Source: Halomonas sp. GD1P12 (GTDB taxonomy: Bacteria > Pseudomonadota > Gammaproteobacteria > Pseudomonadales > Halomonadaceae). From it: a stretch of DNA of 64,000 nucleotides. The notes beneath the pieces were generated by a model. That model saw only the letters and a program-made list of their open reading frames with translations, was not told where the DNA came from and did no database searches. The DNA is taken from positions 124,001-188,000 of the forward strand of contig NZ_CP107007.1 in assembly GCF_025725645.1 (NCBI RefSeq). Reading direction: 5' to 3'. Made by a program: the position numbers and the translations under genes. Positions 1-9,679 of the stretch are shown here, one piece after another; within the stretch, counting starts at the first letter, position 1; every line of letters starts with the position of its first letter.

Positions 1-72
1 GGTGAGCGCCGAGCCGAGACCCTGCTGGAAAGGCGTGTAGCGATGAATTCACTAACAGGAGGCGGACCTTGA
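1..72 (+). CDS. 3' end of an upstream gene (partial, unidentified)
   Basis: The first frame is open from base 1 to a TGA at 70-72. It would encode the last 23 residues of a protein that begins before the window. Its stop overlaps the TTG start of cheB (TTGA), the close spacing expected inside a che operon. cheR or cheD would be the usual neighbours, but the tail has no recognisable motif and the other two frames close early. The identity is therefore open. Confidence 0.4.
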   Translation, partial: GERRAETLLERRVAMNSLTGGGP

Positions 73-1127
73 GTACTGCCAAAATCAAAGTGCTGTGCGT
101 CGACGACTCGGCGCTGATCCGTGATCTGCTCACCACGATCATCAACGAACAGCCGGATATGCAGGTGGTCGCCACCGCCCCGGACCCACTCGTGGCTCGC
201 GATTTGATCAAGCAGCACAATCCGGACGTGCTGACCCTCGATGTCGAAATGCCGCGCATGGACGGGCTCGATTTTCTCGACCGGCTGATGCGCTTGCGCC
301 CAATGCCGGTGCTAATGGTGTCGTCGCTGACCCAAAGCGGCTCGGAAATCACCCTGCGCGCGCTGGAGCTTGGGGCGCTTGATTTCGTCGCCAAACCGAG
401 CATCGGGGTGCGCAGCGGCATGATGGAGTACGCCAACGAAATCGCCGAAAAGATTCGCGCCGCCGCGCGCTCGCGCCCGCGTCAGGCGCGTAAGCCCACG
501 TCGGCGCCGGCGGCGCTGAGCGCGCCAATGATCACCAGCGAAAAGCTGATCATCATCGGCGCCTCGACCGGTGGCACCGAAGCGATTCGCGCCGTGCTCG
601 AGCCGCTACCCGCCAATTCACCGGCCATTTTGATTACCCAGCACATGCCCGGCGGCTTTACCCGGTCGTTTGCCGAGCGCCTGAACAGACTTTGCCGTAT
701 CACCGTGAAGGAAGCCTCGGAAGGCGAGCGCGTGCTTCCCGGGCACGCCTATATCGCCCCCGGCGGCCAGCATTTGGAACTGGCCCGCAGCGGTGCCAAC
801 TACGTGGTGCGCCTGCACGATGGCGAGCCGGTCAACCGACACCGCCCCTCGGTCGACGTACTGTTTGACTCCGCCTCGAAGTATGCCGGCAAGAACGCCA
901 TCGGCGTCATTTTGACCGGCATGGGCAAGGATGGAGCCAACGGGCTTTTGAAGATGCGCCAGGCCGGCGCACCGACGATCGCCCAAAACGAGCAGAGCTG
1001 CGTGGTGTTCGGTATGCCCCGCGAAGCGATTGCAGTAGGCGGCGCCTGTGAGGTGCTGGCGCTGGATGACATTCCTGAACGTCTCATGGCGCTGGTGGCA
1101 GCGTCCGGTCGCGCGCAGCGGGTATAA
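69..1127 (+). CDS. cheB: CheB, chemotaxis receptor methylesterase/glutamine deamidase
   Basis: CheB removes methyl groups from receptor glutamates and deamidates receptor glutamines during adaptation; its activity rises when CheA phosphorylates it. The 352-residue protein has the normal two-domain layout. The N-terminal receiver domain (about 5-125) shows the acidic pair D12-D13, phospho-acceptor D58 and the AKP lysine at K109. A linker rich in Arg, Ala and Pro (about 130-155) precedes the esterase domain. There the catalytic triad is visible as S166 in GASTGG, H192 in TQHMPGG and D288 in TGMGKDG. Translation probably starts at a TTG preceded by a strong AGGAGG at 58-63; the stop of the preceding frame overlaps this codon. 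The receptor gene follows after 25 bp. The identification is secure; only the start codon choice is inferred. Confidence 0.96.
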   Translation: MSTAKIKVLCVDDSALIRDLLTTIINEQPDMQVVATAPDPLVARDLIKQHNPDVLTLDVEMPRMDGLDFLDRLMRLRPMPVLMVSSLTQSGSEITLRALELGALDFVAKPSIGVRSGMMEYANEIAEKIRAAARSRPRQARKPTSAPAALSAPMITSEKLIIIGASTGGTEAIRAVLEPLPANSPAILITQHMPGGFTRSFAERLNRLCRITVKEASEGERVLPGHAYIAPGGQHLELARSGANYVVRLHDGEPVNRHRPSVDVLFDSASKYAGKNAIGVILTGMGKDGANGLLKMRQAGAPTIAQNEQSCVVFGMPREAIAVGGACEVLALDDIPERLMALVAASGRAQRV

Positions 1128-1152
1128 CTTTATATAAGGGGGTTGATAGGTC

Positions 1153-2853
1153 ATGAAGCATATCGGGCGTAATTTGAGTATCCACGCGGCCGTCATCGCA
1201 GCGCTTGGCGGCTTTACGGTGTTGATACTGGCGTTGATCGCACTCAACGTGATGACGGATCGTTCTACCGCAAAGAGCGTGAATACGCTGACCACCATCA
1301 GCCGGGCGCAGCTCAACGAACTCAACCGGGGTGATTCGCTGCTCAACCAGGCACTGTTATCGCTCGAAACCGCGTCCAACTACCTCACAGGGAACCAGAG
1401 CGCGCTCGCCACTGAGTCGCTCAACACGGCGCTCGACCGCATCGAGCGCGCCGAAGCGCGCTTTAACAACTTCATCGCGACGCCGCGAACCCCTCAGGGC
1501 GAGGAGCTGGCACGAGAAATGATCGCAGACTATCAACGCCTGATGCCGGTCGTTAGACGCCAGCAAGAGGCGTTGCTAAACCGTGACATGGCGACTTTCA
1601 ACCAGCTACGCACCGAAATGAAAGCGCCGCTGGCCACGATGGCAGAGAGTATCACCGCGTTCACCCAGTACGGCTTTTCACGGGTAGATGCGATTCACGA
1701 TGAGCTTGAGTCGCAGCGCCATCTGTTCAACATGCTCTACGTCGCGGCGGTGATCATCTCGCTCATTCTCATCGTCGTGATTTACATCGGTCTGCGTCGC
1801 ACCGTGACCTTGCCGCTCAACGACGCCGTGCGCCGGCTCAACAAGATCGCCGAGGCGGATCTGACCGAGCCGGTACCCCCCTCGGGCAAGAATGAAATCG
1901 GTCGCCTGTTCGCGGCCATGGGCACCATGCAGCAAAACCTGACCGGGCTGGTCGAGCGCGTACGCGGCGGCAGCAGTGAGATCCACCACGGCACCCGTGA
2001 AATTAGCCAGGGCAACACCGAACTCTCTTCGCGCACCGAGCAGCAGGCGGCCTCCATCGAGGAAACCGCGGCGAGCATGGAAGAGATGACCGCCACCGTG
2101 AAGCAGAACGCGGACAACGCGCGCCAGGCCAGCACCCTGGCCGGTGAAGCGTCTACCACGGCGGAGCATGGCGGCCAGGTCGTCGAGCAGGTGGTCCAAA
2201 CCATGCACGGCATCTCGCAAAGCTCGCAGAAGGTCGCGGACATCACCAGCGTAATCGACTCGATCGCCTTTCAAACCAATATCCTGGCCTTGAACGCCTC
2301 GGTGGAAGCGGCGCGGGCCGGTGAGCAGGGCCGCGGCTTCGCCGTGGTCGCGGGCGAAGTGCGCAACCTGGCGAGCCGCAGTGCCGACGCCGCCAAGGAG
2401 ATCAAGACGCTGATCGACAGCTCCGTCAAGCAGATCAGCGAAGGCTCGACCCTGGTCGAGCAGGCAGGCGCCACCATGACCGACGTGGTCAGCGCCGTGC
2501 GCCGGGTCGCAGACATCATGGACGAAATTTCCGCCGCTTCTCAGGAGCAGAGCGACGGCATCGAGCAGGTCAGCCAGGCGGTCGGTCAGATGGACGAAGT
2601 CACCCAGCAAAACGCGGCGCTGGTGCAGCAGGCTGCCGCCGCCGCGGCCTCGCTCGAAGAGCAGGCCAGCCGCCTCGAAGAGGCGGTCGCGGTGTTCAAG
2701 GTGCTGGACGGCGGGCGCGGCTACACATCGGCTGCCACCGCCAGTGCGCGCCCCAAACCGGCCGCAGCACCCCAGCCCGCCAAGCAGATCGCTCAACGAC
2801 CCGAGCCCGCGCGAGCGCGTGAAAGCCAGGTCGAAGAGTGGGAATCCTTTTAA
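1153..2853 (+). CDS. Methyl-accepting chemotaxis protein, Tar/Tsr type
   Basis: A transmembrane chemoreceptor of 566 residues that senses ligands in the periplasm and controls CheA. TM1 is at about 13-35, followed by a four-helix-bundle-type periplasmic domain (about 36-190), TM2 (about 193-213) and a HAMP domain (about 215-268). The cytoplasmic methylated helices follow, with the conserved signalling tip around residues 370-400 ([20 protein letters not shown]). The protein ends in EWESF, which matches the xWExF pentapeptide (NWETF in E. coli Tar and Tsr) that tethers CheR and CheB; this fits with cheB next door. A flexible Ala/Pro-rich segment (about 515-555) links the bundle to the pentapeptide. 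The ligand cannot be told from sequence. An AAGGGGG ribosome-binding site lies upstream of the ATG. Confidence 0.95.
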   Translation: MKHIGRNLSIHAAVIAALGGFTVLILALIALNVMTDRSTAKSVNTLTTISRAQLNELNRGDSLLNQALLSLETASNYLTGNQSALATESLNTALDRIERAEARFNNFIATPRTPQGEELAREMIADYQRLMPVVRRQQEALLNRDMATFNQLRTEMKAPLATMAESITAFTQYGFSRVDAIHDELESQRHLFNMLYVAAVIISLILIVVIYIGLRRTVTLPLNDAVRRLNKIAEADLTEPVPPSGKNEIGRLFAAMGTMQQNLTGLVERVRGGSSEIHHGTREISQGNTELSSRTEQQAASIEETAASMEEMTATVKQNADNARQASTLAGEASTTAEHGGQVVEQVVQTMHGISQSSQKVADITSVIDSIAFQTNILALNASVEAARAGEQGRGFAVVAGEVRNLASRSADAAKEIKTLIDSSVKQISEGSTLVEQAGATMTDVVSAVRRVADIMDEISAASQEQSDGIEQVSQAVGQMDEVTQQNAALVQQAAAAAASLEEQASRLEEAVAVFKVLDGGRGYTSAATASARPKPAAAPQPAKQIAQRPEPARARESQVEEWESF

Positions 2854-2859
2854 TTCAAC

Positions 2860-2881
2860 GCCCCCGACGCCGGTCGGGGGC
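2860..2881 (+). other. GC-rich hairpin between receptor gene and cheY
   Basis: An inverted repeat with 9-bp arms (GCCCCCGAC and GTCGGGGGC) and a short loop lies 6 bp after the receptor stop codon. No T-run follows on either strand, so it is more likely an mRNA-stabilising or attenuating hairpin than a rho-independent terminator. Confidence 0.55.
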
Positions 2882-2910
2882 CAATGCCCCCTATAGAGAG
2901 AGAACGAGCA

Positions 2911-3300
2911 ATGGCCGACAAGAACATGAGCTTTCTGGTCGTGGACGATTTTCCGACCATGCGTCGCATCGTGCGCAGTTTGTTGAAGGAGCTGGGCTTC
3001 ACCAACGTCGAGGAGGCCGAGGATGGTCAGGATGCCCTCAACAAGCTGCGCGCCGGTAGCTTCGAGTTCGTCGTCTCCGACTGGAACATGCCGAATCTGG
3101 ATGGGCTCGAGATGCTCAAGGAGATTCGCCAGGATGCCGCGCTCAAGGAGCTGCCGGTACTGATGGTGACCGCCGAGGCGAAAAAGGAAAACATCATCGC
3201 GGCCGCCCAGGCCGGTGCCAACGGCTACGTGGTCAAGCCGTTCACCGCCGCGACCCTTGAGGAAAAACTCAATAAAATCTTTGAAAAAATGGGCAAATAA
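2911..3300 (+). CDS. cheY: CheY, chemotaxis response regulator
   Basis: A stand-alone receiver protein of 129 residues, the same length as E. coli CheY. After phosphorylation by CheA it binds the flagellar switch protein FliM and changes the direction of rotation. With E. coli numbering every key residue is present: D12, D13, phospho-acceptor D57, T87, Y106 and K109. The ATG at 2911 is chosen because the protein then starts like E. coli CheY; an upstream in-frame ATG at 2884 would add nine residues that the family does not need. cheZ follows closely, so kinase output and its phosphatase are co-transcribed. Confidence 0.97.
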   Translation: MADKNMSFLVVDDFPTMRRIVRSLLKELGFTNVEEAEDGQDALNKLRAGSFEFVVSDWNMPNLDGLEMLKEIRQDAALKELPVLMVTAEAKKENIIAAAQAGANGYVVKPFTAATLEEKLNKIFEKMGK

Positions 3301-3339
3301 AGTGGTCGGGCTTTGCGCCTGGCGCACGAGGAGAGTGCC

Positions 3340-4035
3340 ATGAGTCATAACGAGCAGGCAGACAACAAGACGCTGCCCGACGACGCCGCCGATGATTTGA
3401 TTCATCGGATCGGCAAGCTCACCCGTATGCTGCGCGACAACATGCGCGAACTCGGGCTCGACAAGGAGATCGAAAAAGCAGCGGTGGCCATTCCCGATGC
3501 CCGCGACCGACTGCACTATGTCGCCACCATGACCGAGCAGGCGGCCGATCGCGCACTCAACGCCATCGACCGCGCCCAGCCGCTGCAGGATCAGCTCTCC
3601 GAGCGGGCCGAGGCGCTCGACAAGCGCTGGGCGGCCTGGTTCGAAGCGCCTCAGGAGCTCGATGAGGCGAAGGAGCTGGTCAAGCAGACGCGTGGCTACC
3701 TGGGTGACGTACCCGCGATGACCGCGGCCACCAACAAGGAGCTGATGGACATCATGATGGCCCAGGACTTTCAGGACCTGACCGGCCAGGTCATCAAGAA
3801 GATGATGGATGTAATCCGCGAAATCGAGCACCAGCTCGTGCAGGTACTGATCGACAACGTGCCCGGCGCCGAGGCGCGCGAAAGCATGCAGCGCAAGGCC
3901 CAGGATCAGTGGGAAAACGACAGCGTACGGCGCAAGGAAGAGCTGCTCAACGGCCCACAGATCCGCGATAACGCCCCGGATATCGTGACCGGCCAGGATC
4001 AGGTGGACGACTTATTGGACGAATTAGGCTTTTAA
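3340..4035 (+). CDS. cheZ: CheZ, CheY-P phosphatase
   Basis: CheZ dephosphorylates CheY-P and ends the tumble signal. The 231-residue protein shows the family signature QDFQDLTGQVIKK, which contains the catalytic Asp and Gln of the long four-helix hairpin. Its C-terminus, QDQVDDLLDELGF, is the tethering helix that docks on CheY. The ATG at 3340 has a GAGGAG ribosome-binding site just before it. A terminator follows the gene, so the che part of this block probably ends here. Confidence 0.96.
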   Translation: MSHNEQADNKTLPDDAADDLIHRIGKLTRMLRDNMRELGLDKEIEKAAVAIPDARDRLHYVATMTEQAADRALNAIDRAQPLQDQLSERAEALDKRWAAWFEAPQELDEAKELVKQTRGYLGDVPAMTAATNKELMDIMMAQDFQDLTGQVIKKMMDVIREIEHQLVQVLIDNVPGAEARESMQRKAQDQWENDSVRRKEELLNGPQIRDNAPDIVTGQDQVDDLLDELGF

Positions 4036-4090
4036 TACCTTGTTATTGAGACATTGTTAAACGTCTCATCTGGCACACTAGGCACCTTAC

Positions 4091-4119
4091 TCAGCCGTCC
4101 TTCGGGGCGGCTGACTTTT
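4091..4119 (+). terminator. Rho-independent terminator after cheZ
   Basis: A 9-10 bp stem (CAGCCGTCC pairing with GGGCGGCTG, one G-T pair) capped by a TTCG tetraloop is followed by TTTT. A second, weaker inverted repeat (TGAGAC ... GTCTCA, about 4045-4066) lies just upstream. Together they separate the che genes from flhB. Confidence 0.8.
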
Positions 4120-4150
4120 GGTGCGCCGTCCAGGATGAGCCGGATGACTC

Positions 4151-5317
4151 ATGGCAGACAACGATAGCGATCAGGAAAAAACCGAAGAGGCCACGCCCAG
4201 GCGAAAGGAGAAAGCCCGTGAAGAGGGGCAGGTTCCCCGCTCGCGTGAGCTCACGACTTTTCTACTGCTGATGGCCGGCGTCATCGGGCTTTGGGGCATG
4301 GGCCAGATGCTCTACGACCAGCTCGGCATGGTGATGGAGCGGGCATTCTTGTTCGATCGCCACCAGGCCTTCGACCCCATGCCGATGCTGACCAACGCGC
4401 TCGATCTCGGTGAGCGCACGCTGATCGCGATGATCCCGCTGTTCGTACTGCTCGGCGCCGTGGCGCTGGTCGCACCCGCGTTGCTGGGCGGCTGGCTGGT
4501 CTCGGCCAAATCGATGCAGCCGAAGTTTTCCAAGCTCAACCCGATTTCGGGCGTCAAACGTATCTTCTCGAGCCAGGCGCTGATCGAGCTTGCCAAGGCG
4601 ATCGCCAAATCGATTCTGGTCGGCGGCATCGCCAGCGCGTTCATCTATTTCAACATCGACCGGCTTTTGGGTCTGGCCGACCAGCCGGTGCAGCAGGCGC
4701 TGGCCAGTGCCCTGAATCTATCGGCGCTGGCGGCGGCTTTAGCGATCGCGTCGCTGGTGGTGGTGATTCTGATCGACGTGCCTTTTCAGCTTTGGAGCAA
4801 CGCCAAGAAGCTTCGCATGAGCCAGGAAGAGGTCAAGCGCGAGCACAAGGAGTCCGAAGGCGACCCGCACGTGAAAGGGCGCATTCGCCAGCAGCAGCAG
4901 GCCATGGCGCGCGGGCGCATGATGAGCAAGGTACCCGAGGCCGACGTCATCATCACCAACCCCACGCACTACGCCGTCGCGCTCTCCTATCAGGAGGGCC
5001 AGATGGGCGCACCGCGCGTGGTGGCGAAAGGCGCCGACGCGGTGGCCGCGCGCATTCGCGATATTGCCCAGGAGGCGAGCGTGCCGCGGCTGGAGGCCGC
5101 GCCGCTGGCGCGGGCGCTCTATCACCACGTTGATCTCGACGGCGAAGTGCCGGCAGAGCTCTATACCGCCGTGGCCGAGGTCATGGCCTGGGCGTACCGC
5201 TTGAAAAGCGTGACGCAAGACGGTGGCGAAACGCCGCCAACCCCCGATAACTTACCGGTTCCCGACGAGATGACTTATCCCTCCCGAGGCCCCGGTGCTT
5301 TTGAGGCACGCTCATGA
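4151..5317 (+). CDS. flhB: FlhB, flagellar type III export gate and substrate-specificity switch
   Basis: An inner-membrane protein of the flagellar export apparatus that switches export from rod/hook to filament substrates after self-cleavage. It has 388 residues, close to the Salmonella protein. The charged N-terminus (KTEEATPRRKEKAREEGQ) is typical. Four hydrophobic segments lie at about 35-55, 90-117, 148-170 and 185-212. The autocleavage motif NPTH is at 270-273 in the cytoplasmic domain. The stop overlaps the ATG of flhA (ATGA), so the two are translationally coupled. No clear sigma-28 or sigma-54 promoter could be recognised in the short region after the cheZ terminator. Confidence 0.97.
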   Translation: MADNDSDQEKTEEATPRRKEKAREEGQVPRSRELTTFLLLMAGVIGLWGMGQMLYDQLGMVMERAFLFDRHQAFDPMPMLTNALDLGERTLIAMIPLFVLLGAVALVAPALLGGWLVSAKSMQPKFSKLNPISGVKRIFSSQALIELAKAIAKSILVGGIASAFIYFNIDRLLGLADQPVQQALASALNLSALAAALAIASLVVVILIDVPFQLWSNAKKLRMSQEEVKREHKESEGDPHVKGRIRQQQQAMARGRMMSKVPEADVIITNPTHYAVALSYQEGQMGAPRVVAKGADAVAARIRDIAQEASVPRLEAAPLARALYHHVDLDGEVPAELYTAVAEVMAWAYRLKSVTQDGGETPPTPDNLPVPDEMTYPSRGPGAFEARS

Positions 5318-7398
5318 AGGCGTTTAGCCAGTTGATCAGTCGACGCAACCCCTTTGGCGATGTGCCGATCAAGCTGTTGGCCGGCCCGCTGCTGATTCTC
5401 ATGATCCTTGGCATGATGATCGTGCCGCTGCCGCCGTTTGCGCTGGATCTGCTGTTCACCTTCAATATCGCGCTGTCCATCATGGTGCTGTTGGTGAGCA
5501 TGTTCGCCGAAAAGCCGCTCGATTTCGCCGCGTTTCCCGCGGTGCTGTTGTTCACCACGCTGCTCCGGCTATCGCTCAACGTCGCCTCGACCCGCGTGGT
5601 GCTGATGGAGGGCCACCAGGGCGGCGCCTCGGCGGGCAAGGTGATCGAGGCTTTCGGCACGTTTCTGGTCGGCGGCAACTTCGCCGTGGGCCTGGTGGTG
5701 TTTCTGATCCTGGTGATCATCAACTTCATGGTCATCACCAAGGGCGCCGGGCGCATCGCCGAGGTCGGCGCGCGCTTCACTCTGGACGCCATGCCCGGCA
5801 AGCAGATGGCGATCGACGCCGATTTGAATGCGGGCCTGATCGGCGAGGAGGACGCCAAGAAGCGCCGCGCCGAGGTCGCTCAGGAGGCAGACTTCTACGG
5901 CTCCATGGACGGTGCCAGCAAGTTCGTGCGCGGTGACGCCATGGCGGGGCTGGTCATCATGGTGGTCAACATCATCGGCGGGCTGGTCATCGGCATGATG
6001 CAGCACGGCATGAGCTTCGCCGACGCCGGGCGCACCTATACGCTTTTGACCATCGGCGACGGCCTGGTCGCGCAGATCCCCGCGCTGGTGATCTCCACCG
6101 CCGCTGGTGTGACGGTATCGCGCGTCAACACCGAGCAGGACGTGGGCCAGCAGATGCTCAGCCAGCTCTTCGTCAATCCGCAGGTGATGATTCTCGCCGC
6201 CGCGGTGATGGGACTTCTGGGCATGGTGCCCGGCATGCCCAACCTGGTGTTCTTGATCTTCACCGCGCTGCTCGGCGGTCTCGCCTGGTATCTGAAGCGC
6301 CATCAGGAGAAGGTGCTGGTAAGCGAGGACATGGCCCAGGCGCCGGTGCCAATGCAGGAAACGCCGGAGGCGAGCTGGGAGGACGTGCAGCTGGTCGACA
6401 CGCTGGGGCTCGAGGTTGGCCACCGCTTGATCCCGCTGGTCGACTCGCGCCAGAAGGGCGAGCTTTTGGCGCGAATCAAGAGCGTGCGCAAGAAGTTTGC
6501 CCAGGAGGTCGGCTTTCTGCCGCCGGTGGTGCACATTCGCGACAACCTCGAACTCTCCTCGAATGCCTACGTGCTCTCGCTCAAGGGCGCCGAGATCGGC
6601 CGCGCCGAGGCGCAGCCGGGCAAGTGGCTGGCGATCAACCCGGGCCAGGTCTCCGGCGAGCTGTCGGGTACGCCCACCGAGGACCCCGCCTTCGGCCTAC
6701 CGGCGGTGTGGATCGATGCCAGCCAGCGCGAGCACGCCCAGGTATTTGGCTACACGGTGGTCGATGCCAGCACCGTGATCGCCACGCACTTGAACCACCT
6801 CTTGCACCGCCACTCGCCGGAAATGCTCGGCCGCCAGGAAGTGCAGAAGCTGCTCGACAAGCTCGGCGACGAGCAGAAATCCCTGGTCGAAGAGGTCGTG
6901 CCCAAGGCGATTTCGCTCACCATGCTCCAGCGCATCCTGCAGAACCTGCTCGAAGAGGACGTTTCGATTCGCGACATGCGCACGATTCTGGATACCCTGG
7001 CCGACGTCGCCGGCCAGCAGAAGGACGTGGGCGAGCTGACCGCTCAGGTGCGCATCAGTTTGGGGCGCTCGATTACCCAGCAGTGGTTCGCAGGCCAGGA
7101 GGCGCTTCACGTGATCGGCCTGGACGCCCAGCTCGAGCAGGTGTTGATCCAGGCCATGAACGGCAACGGCGCCATGGAGCCGGGGCTGGCCGATACGCTG
7201 ATGAACCAGACCCAGCAGGCGCTGGAGCGCCAGGAAGCCAGCGGCGAGCCGCCGGTGCTGGTGGTTCAGCACTCGCTGCGCCCCATCGTCGCGCGCTTTT
7301 TGCGCCGCCGGCTGCGCCACCTGGTGGTGATGTCCCAGGCCGAAATTCCCGACGACCGCACGCTCAGAATCACCACGCTGGTGGGCGGGTCGCGATGA
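5314..7398 (+). CDS. flhA: FlhA, flagellar type III export channel protein
   Basis: FlhA forms the nonameric gate that uses proton motive force for flagellar protein export; its cytoplasmic ring binds chaperone-substrate complexes. The protein has 694 residues, similar to the E. coli and Salmonella proteins (about 692). The N-terminal half (about 15-325) is membrane-embedded, with the conserved cytoplasmic FHIPEP loop (for example RAEVAQEADFYGSMDGASKF) between membrane segments. The C-terminal half (about 350-694) is the soluble export platform. It overlaps flhB by 4 bp and is followed 40 bp later by flhF with a good GGGGGAG ribosome-binding site. Confidence 0.97.
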   Translation: MKAFSQLISRRNPFGDVPIKLLAGPLLILMILGMMIVPLPPFALDLLFTFNIALSIMVLLVSMFAEKPLDFAAFPAVLLFTTLLRLSLNVASTRVVLMEGHQGGASAGKVIEAFGTFLVGGNFAVGLVVFLILVIINFMVITKGAGRIAEVGARFTLDAMPGKQMAIDADLNAGLIGEEDAKKRRAEVAQEADFYGSMDGASKFVRGDAMAGLVIMVVNIIGGLVIGMMQHGMSFADAGRTYTLLTIGDGLVAQIPALVISTAAGVTVSRVNTEQDVGQQMLSQLFVNPQVMILAAAVMGLLGMVPGMPNLVFLIFTALLGGLAWYLKRHQEKVLVSEDMAQAPVPMQETPEASWEDVQLVDTLGLEVGHRLIPLVDSRQKGELLARIKSVRKKFAQEVGFLPPVVHIRDNLELSSNAYVLSLKGAEIGRAEAQPGKWLAINPGQVSGELSGTPTEDPAFGLPAVWIDASQREHAQVFGYTVVDASTVIATHLNHLLHRHSPEMLGRQEVQKLLDKLGDEQKSLVEEVVPKAISLTMLQRILQNLLEEDVSIRDMRTILDTLADVAGQQKDVGELTAQVRISLGRSITQQWFAGQEALHVIGLDAQLEQVLIQAMNGNGAMEPGLADTLMNQTQQALERQEASGEPPVLVVQHSLRPIVARFLRRRLRHLVVMSQAEIPDDRTLRITTLVGGSR

Positions 7399-7438
7399 GA
7401 CGTTGCGGGCGCGCTTTGAATAACGAAGGGGGAGAGCC

Positions 7439-9679
7439 ATGAGCGTAAGACGCTTTATCGGTGCCAACAGCCGCGATGTCATGCGCCAGGTGCGCGCGGC
7501 GCTGGGCGACGAGGCGCTGATCGTCGCCAACCGGCGCACGGACACCGGTGTCGAAATCCTGGCCATGGCCGAGGACGCCGCGCTGGATCACACCGCGCCG
7601 CCAGCGCCTCAACCGGACATCGAGCCTTCAAGGGAGCGTTTAGCCGACGTCGATCGCCCCTACGCGCACGTTGCCGCGGCGCTCGAGGCGCCGCCCTCCA
7701 CCGCGCCGGCAAGCGCGAGCCAGCCTTTCGAGGCGGTCAGCGAGCGTCTCTTGCAGGAGATGCAGGACATGCGCGCGCTGCTCGCCCGCACTCACGTGGC
7801 GAGTGCGCCGGCGCCGTCGACGGCGCAAACGCTCAACACGCTGCTCGCTCGCGTGGGGTTTGGCAACGAGCTTTGCGAGGAGATCAGCGCGGCACTGCCC
7901 GAATCGCTCGGCGCACTGTCGCCCCAGGACGAGCGGGTTCTCGCGTGGCTGCACCGCCAGCTCGTCGCGCGGCTCGAGGTACTCGACAGCGAAGAGGCGT
8001 TTTTCGACCAGACCGGCATCGTGGCGCTGGTCGGCCCTACCGGCGTGGGCAAGACCACCACCACCGCCAAGCTCGCCGCTCGCTTCGTCATGCGCCACGG
8101 CACGCGCCCGGTGGCACTGGTGACCACCGACAGCTTTCGTATCGGCGCCCACGAACAGCTGCGGATCTACGCCCGCCTGCTCGACACGCCGATGTACGCC
8201 CTCGATCACGAACAGCCGATCGACGACCTGCTCGGACGCCTTGGCGGCAAGCAGTGGGTGATCATCGACACCGTCGGCATGAGCCAGCGCGACCAGCGCG
8301 TCATCACCCAGATCGACCAGCTGCAGGGCGGCGGCTCTAGGGTGCGCCTGGTGCTGGTGCTCAACGCCGCCAGCCAGCCGGAAACCCTGGAAGAGGTAGT
8401 GCTGCGCTACCGCCAAGCGGCGCGGGCGGCCGGGGCGGAGCTCGACGACTGCATCATTACCAAGCAGGACGAGGCGGGCCGGCTGGCGCCGCTTCTGGAT
8501 ATCGTCATGCGCTTTGGCCTGCGCGTACTTTTCTGCTCCAACGGCCAGCGCGTACCGGAGGACATGCAGCTGGCCGAGCCGACGGCGCTGGTGGACCAGG
8601 CGCTCACCCACGCCATGACCGACGTGCGCGAGCGCGAACCCGCCCGCCCGGCCTGGTCGAGCGAGGCGCTGGCGCCGCGTTGGTCGCGGGAAGTGCTGGG
8701 CCAGGGGCGGCGCCTTGGCCTGCTGATGGCGAGCCTTCGCGAGCGCGTTGCCGGCTTCTCTCTGCTGGAGGCGAGCTGGGATATCGCCGCGCTGCCCGGC
8801 GTGCTCCACGACCAGCGTTTGGCAGCGCTTGCAGACCGCCATCATGAGCAGCGCGCGCTGGGGGTGGTGTGGTCGCCCCGGCGCGCCGAGCGCGGCATGG
8901 AGTGGTCGATGCCGGATCTGAATCTCGATGCCGACGGACGCCTCTGTGCGCTGACGCTTTTACAGCACCGCCAGAGCGCCGGCTGGCAGGCGCGCATCGA
9001 CGCGCAGCGCCAGGCCGCGGTGCATCTGCTGCCCACCCTGGTCGAGGGCGAAACGCTTAATGCGCTGGAAGCCGAGCGCTTGACCTGGGTCAGCCGGGTC
9101 AGCGGAAGCCAGCGGGTATACTGGCAGGGCGAGCGCTACGCCATGGCCGCGCTGTTTGACGAGGCGACCCTGGGCCACCAGGTGCCCGTGCGCTTTCGCG
9201 GTCAGTCGCTTTCGCTCTACAGCGCCCACGCCGAGGTTACCGACGTCGCGGGCCGGCGGCTGCTCGCCTGGCGCGGCGAACTGCGCGACCCGGAAACATC
9301 GCGGCGGGTCGCCAAGCGCTATTGGCTCACGCCGGCGCGGCTGGGGAGCGAGGCGCTGTCGCTTTTGATCACCCAGCTGCAAAGTGAAGGCACGGTAGCG
9401 CTGACCAAACGCGTTTGGCGCGCGCTCAAGGAGTCGGACGGCGGCGAGGTCAGCGCTGAGCTACGGCTCTTGATGGCCAGCGGCGTAGCGTGCGTGGCCA
9501 CCCACCTGGACAGCGCCGAGGACGAAGAGGCCCAGGCGTTGCAGCAGGATTTACTGCGCCTTTTGGGTAGCCCGCGCAAGCGCCGCGATAGCGCGCTGGC
9601 GGACGCGATCATGCACTTTCTAATGACCCGCGACGCGATCCGTCAGTTTGGCAGCGTCAGCCGCGAGACCTTTGCATGA
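7439..9679 (+). CDS. flhF: FlhF, SRP-family GTPase, with a long C-terminal extension
   Basis: FlhF is the third SRP-type GTPase beside Ffh and FtsY; it governs flagellar placement and assembly. The N-terminal region (1-110) begins with the family's B-domain pattern (VRRFIGANSRDVMRQVRAAL). The NG core (about 115-420) contains the P-loop GPTGVGKT at 199-206, the motif DSFRIGAHEQLRIYA, the G3 motif DTVGMSQRD and the G4 motif TKQD. FlhF proteins are usually 400-500 residues, whereas this one has 746. About 325 residues follow the G domain with no recognisable motif; they look globular and rich in Trp, Arg and Leu. The frame stays open throughout and the composition matches the neighbours, so this is not a misread stop. 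The stop overlaps the ATG of the next gene (ATGA). The core assignment is certain; the extension's role is unknown. Confidence 0.94.
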   Translation: MSVRRFIGANSRDVMRQVRAALGDEALIVANRRTDTGVEILAMAEDAALDHTAPPAPQPDIEPSRERLADVDRPYAHVAAALEAPPSTAPASASQPFEAVSERLLQEMQDMRALLARTHVASAPAPSTAQTLNTLLARVGFGNELCEEISAALPESLGALSPQDERVLAWLHRQLVARLEVLDSEEAFFDQTGIVALVGPTGVGKTTTTAKLAARFVMRHGTRPVALVTTDSFRIGAHEQLRIYARLLDTPMYALDHEQPIDDLLGRLGGKQWVIIDTVGMSQRDQRVITQIDQLQGGGSRVRLVLVLNAASQPETLEEVVLRYRQAARAAGAELDDCIITKQDEAGRLAPLLDIVMRFGLRVLFCSNGQRVPEDMQLAEPTALVDQALTHAMTDVREREPARPAWSSEALAPRWSREVLGQGRRLGLLMASLRERVAGFSLLEASWDIAALPGVLHDQRLAALADRHHEQRALGVVWSPRRAERGMEWSMPDLNLDADGRLCALTLLQHRQSAGWQARIDAQRQAAVHLLPTLVEGETLNALEAERLTWVSRVSGSQRVYWQGERYAMAALFDEATLGHQVPVRFRGQSLSLYSAHAEVTDVAGRRLLAWRGELRDPETSRRVAKRYWLTPARLGSEALSLLITQLQSEGTVALTKRVWRALKESDGGEVSAELRLLMASGVACVATHLDSAEDEEAQALQQDLLRLLGSPRKRRDSALADAIMHFLMTRDAIRQFGSVSRETFA

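Noticed and set aside
2860..2881. Terminator after the receptor gene
   Set aside because: The stem is strong, but no T-run follows on either strand, so it is listed only as a hairpin.
1678..3831. Long open frame on the minus strand (over 700 codons) opposite the receptor, cheY and cheZ
   Set aside because: It lies antisense to well-identified genes and is His/Leu/Arg-rich, as expected from a GC-rich codon bias. It has no known motif.
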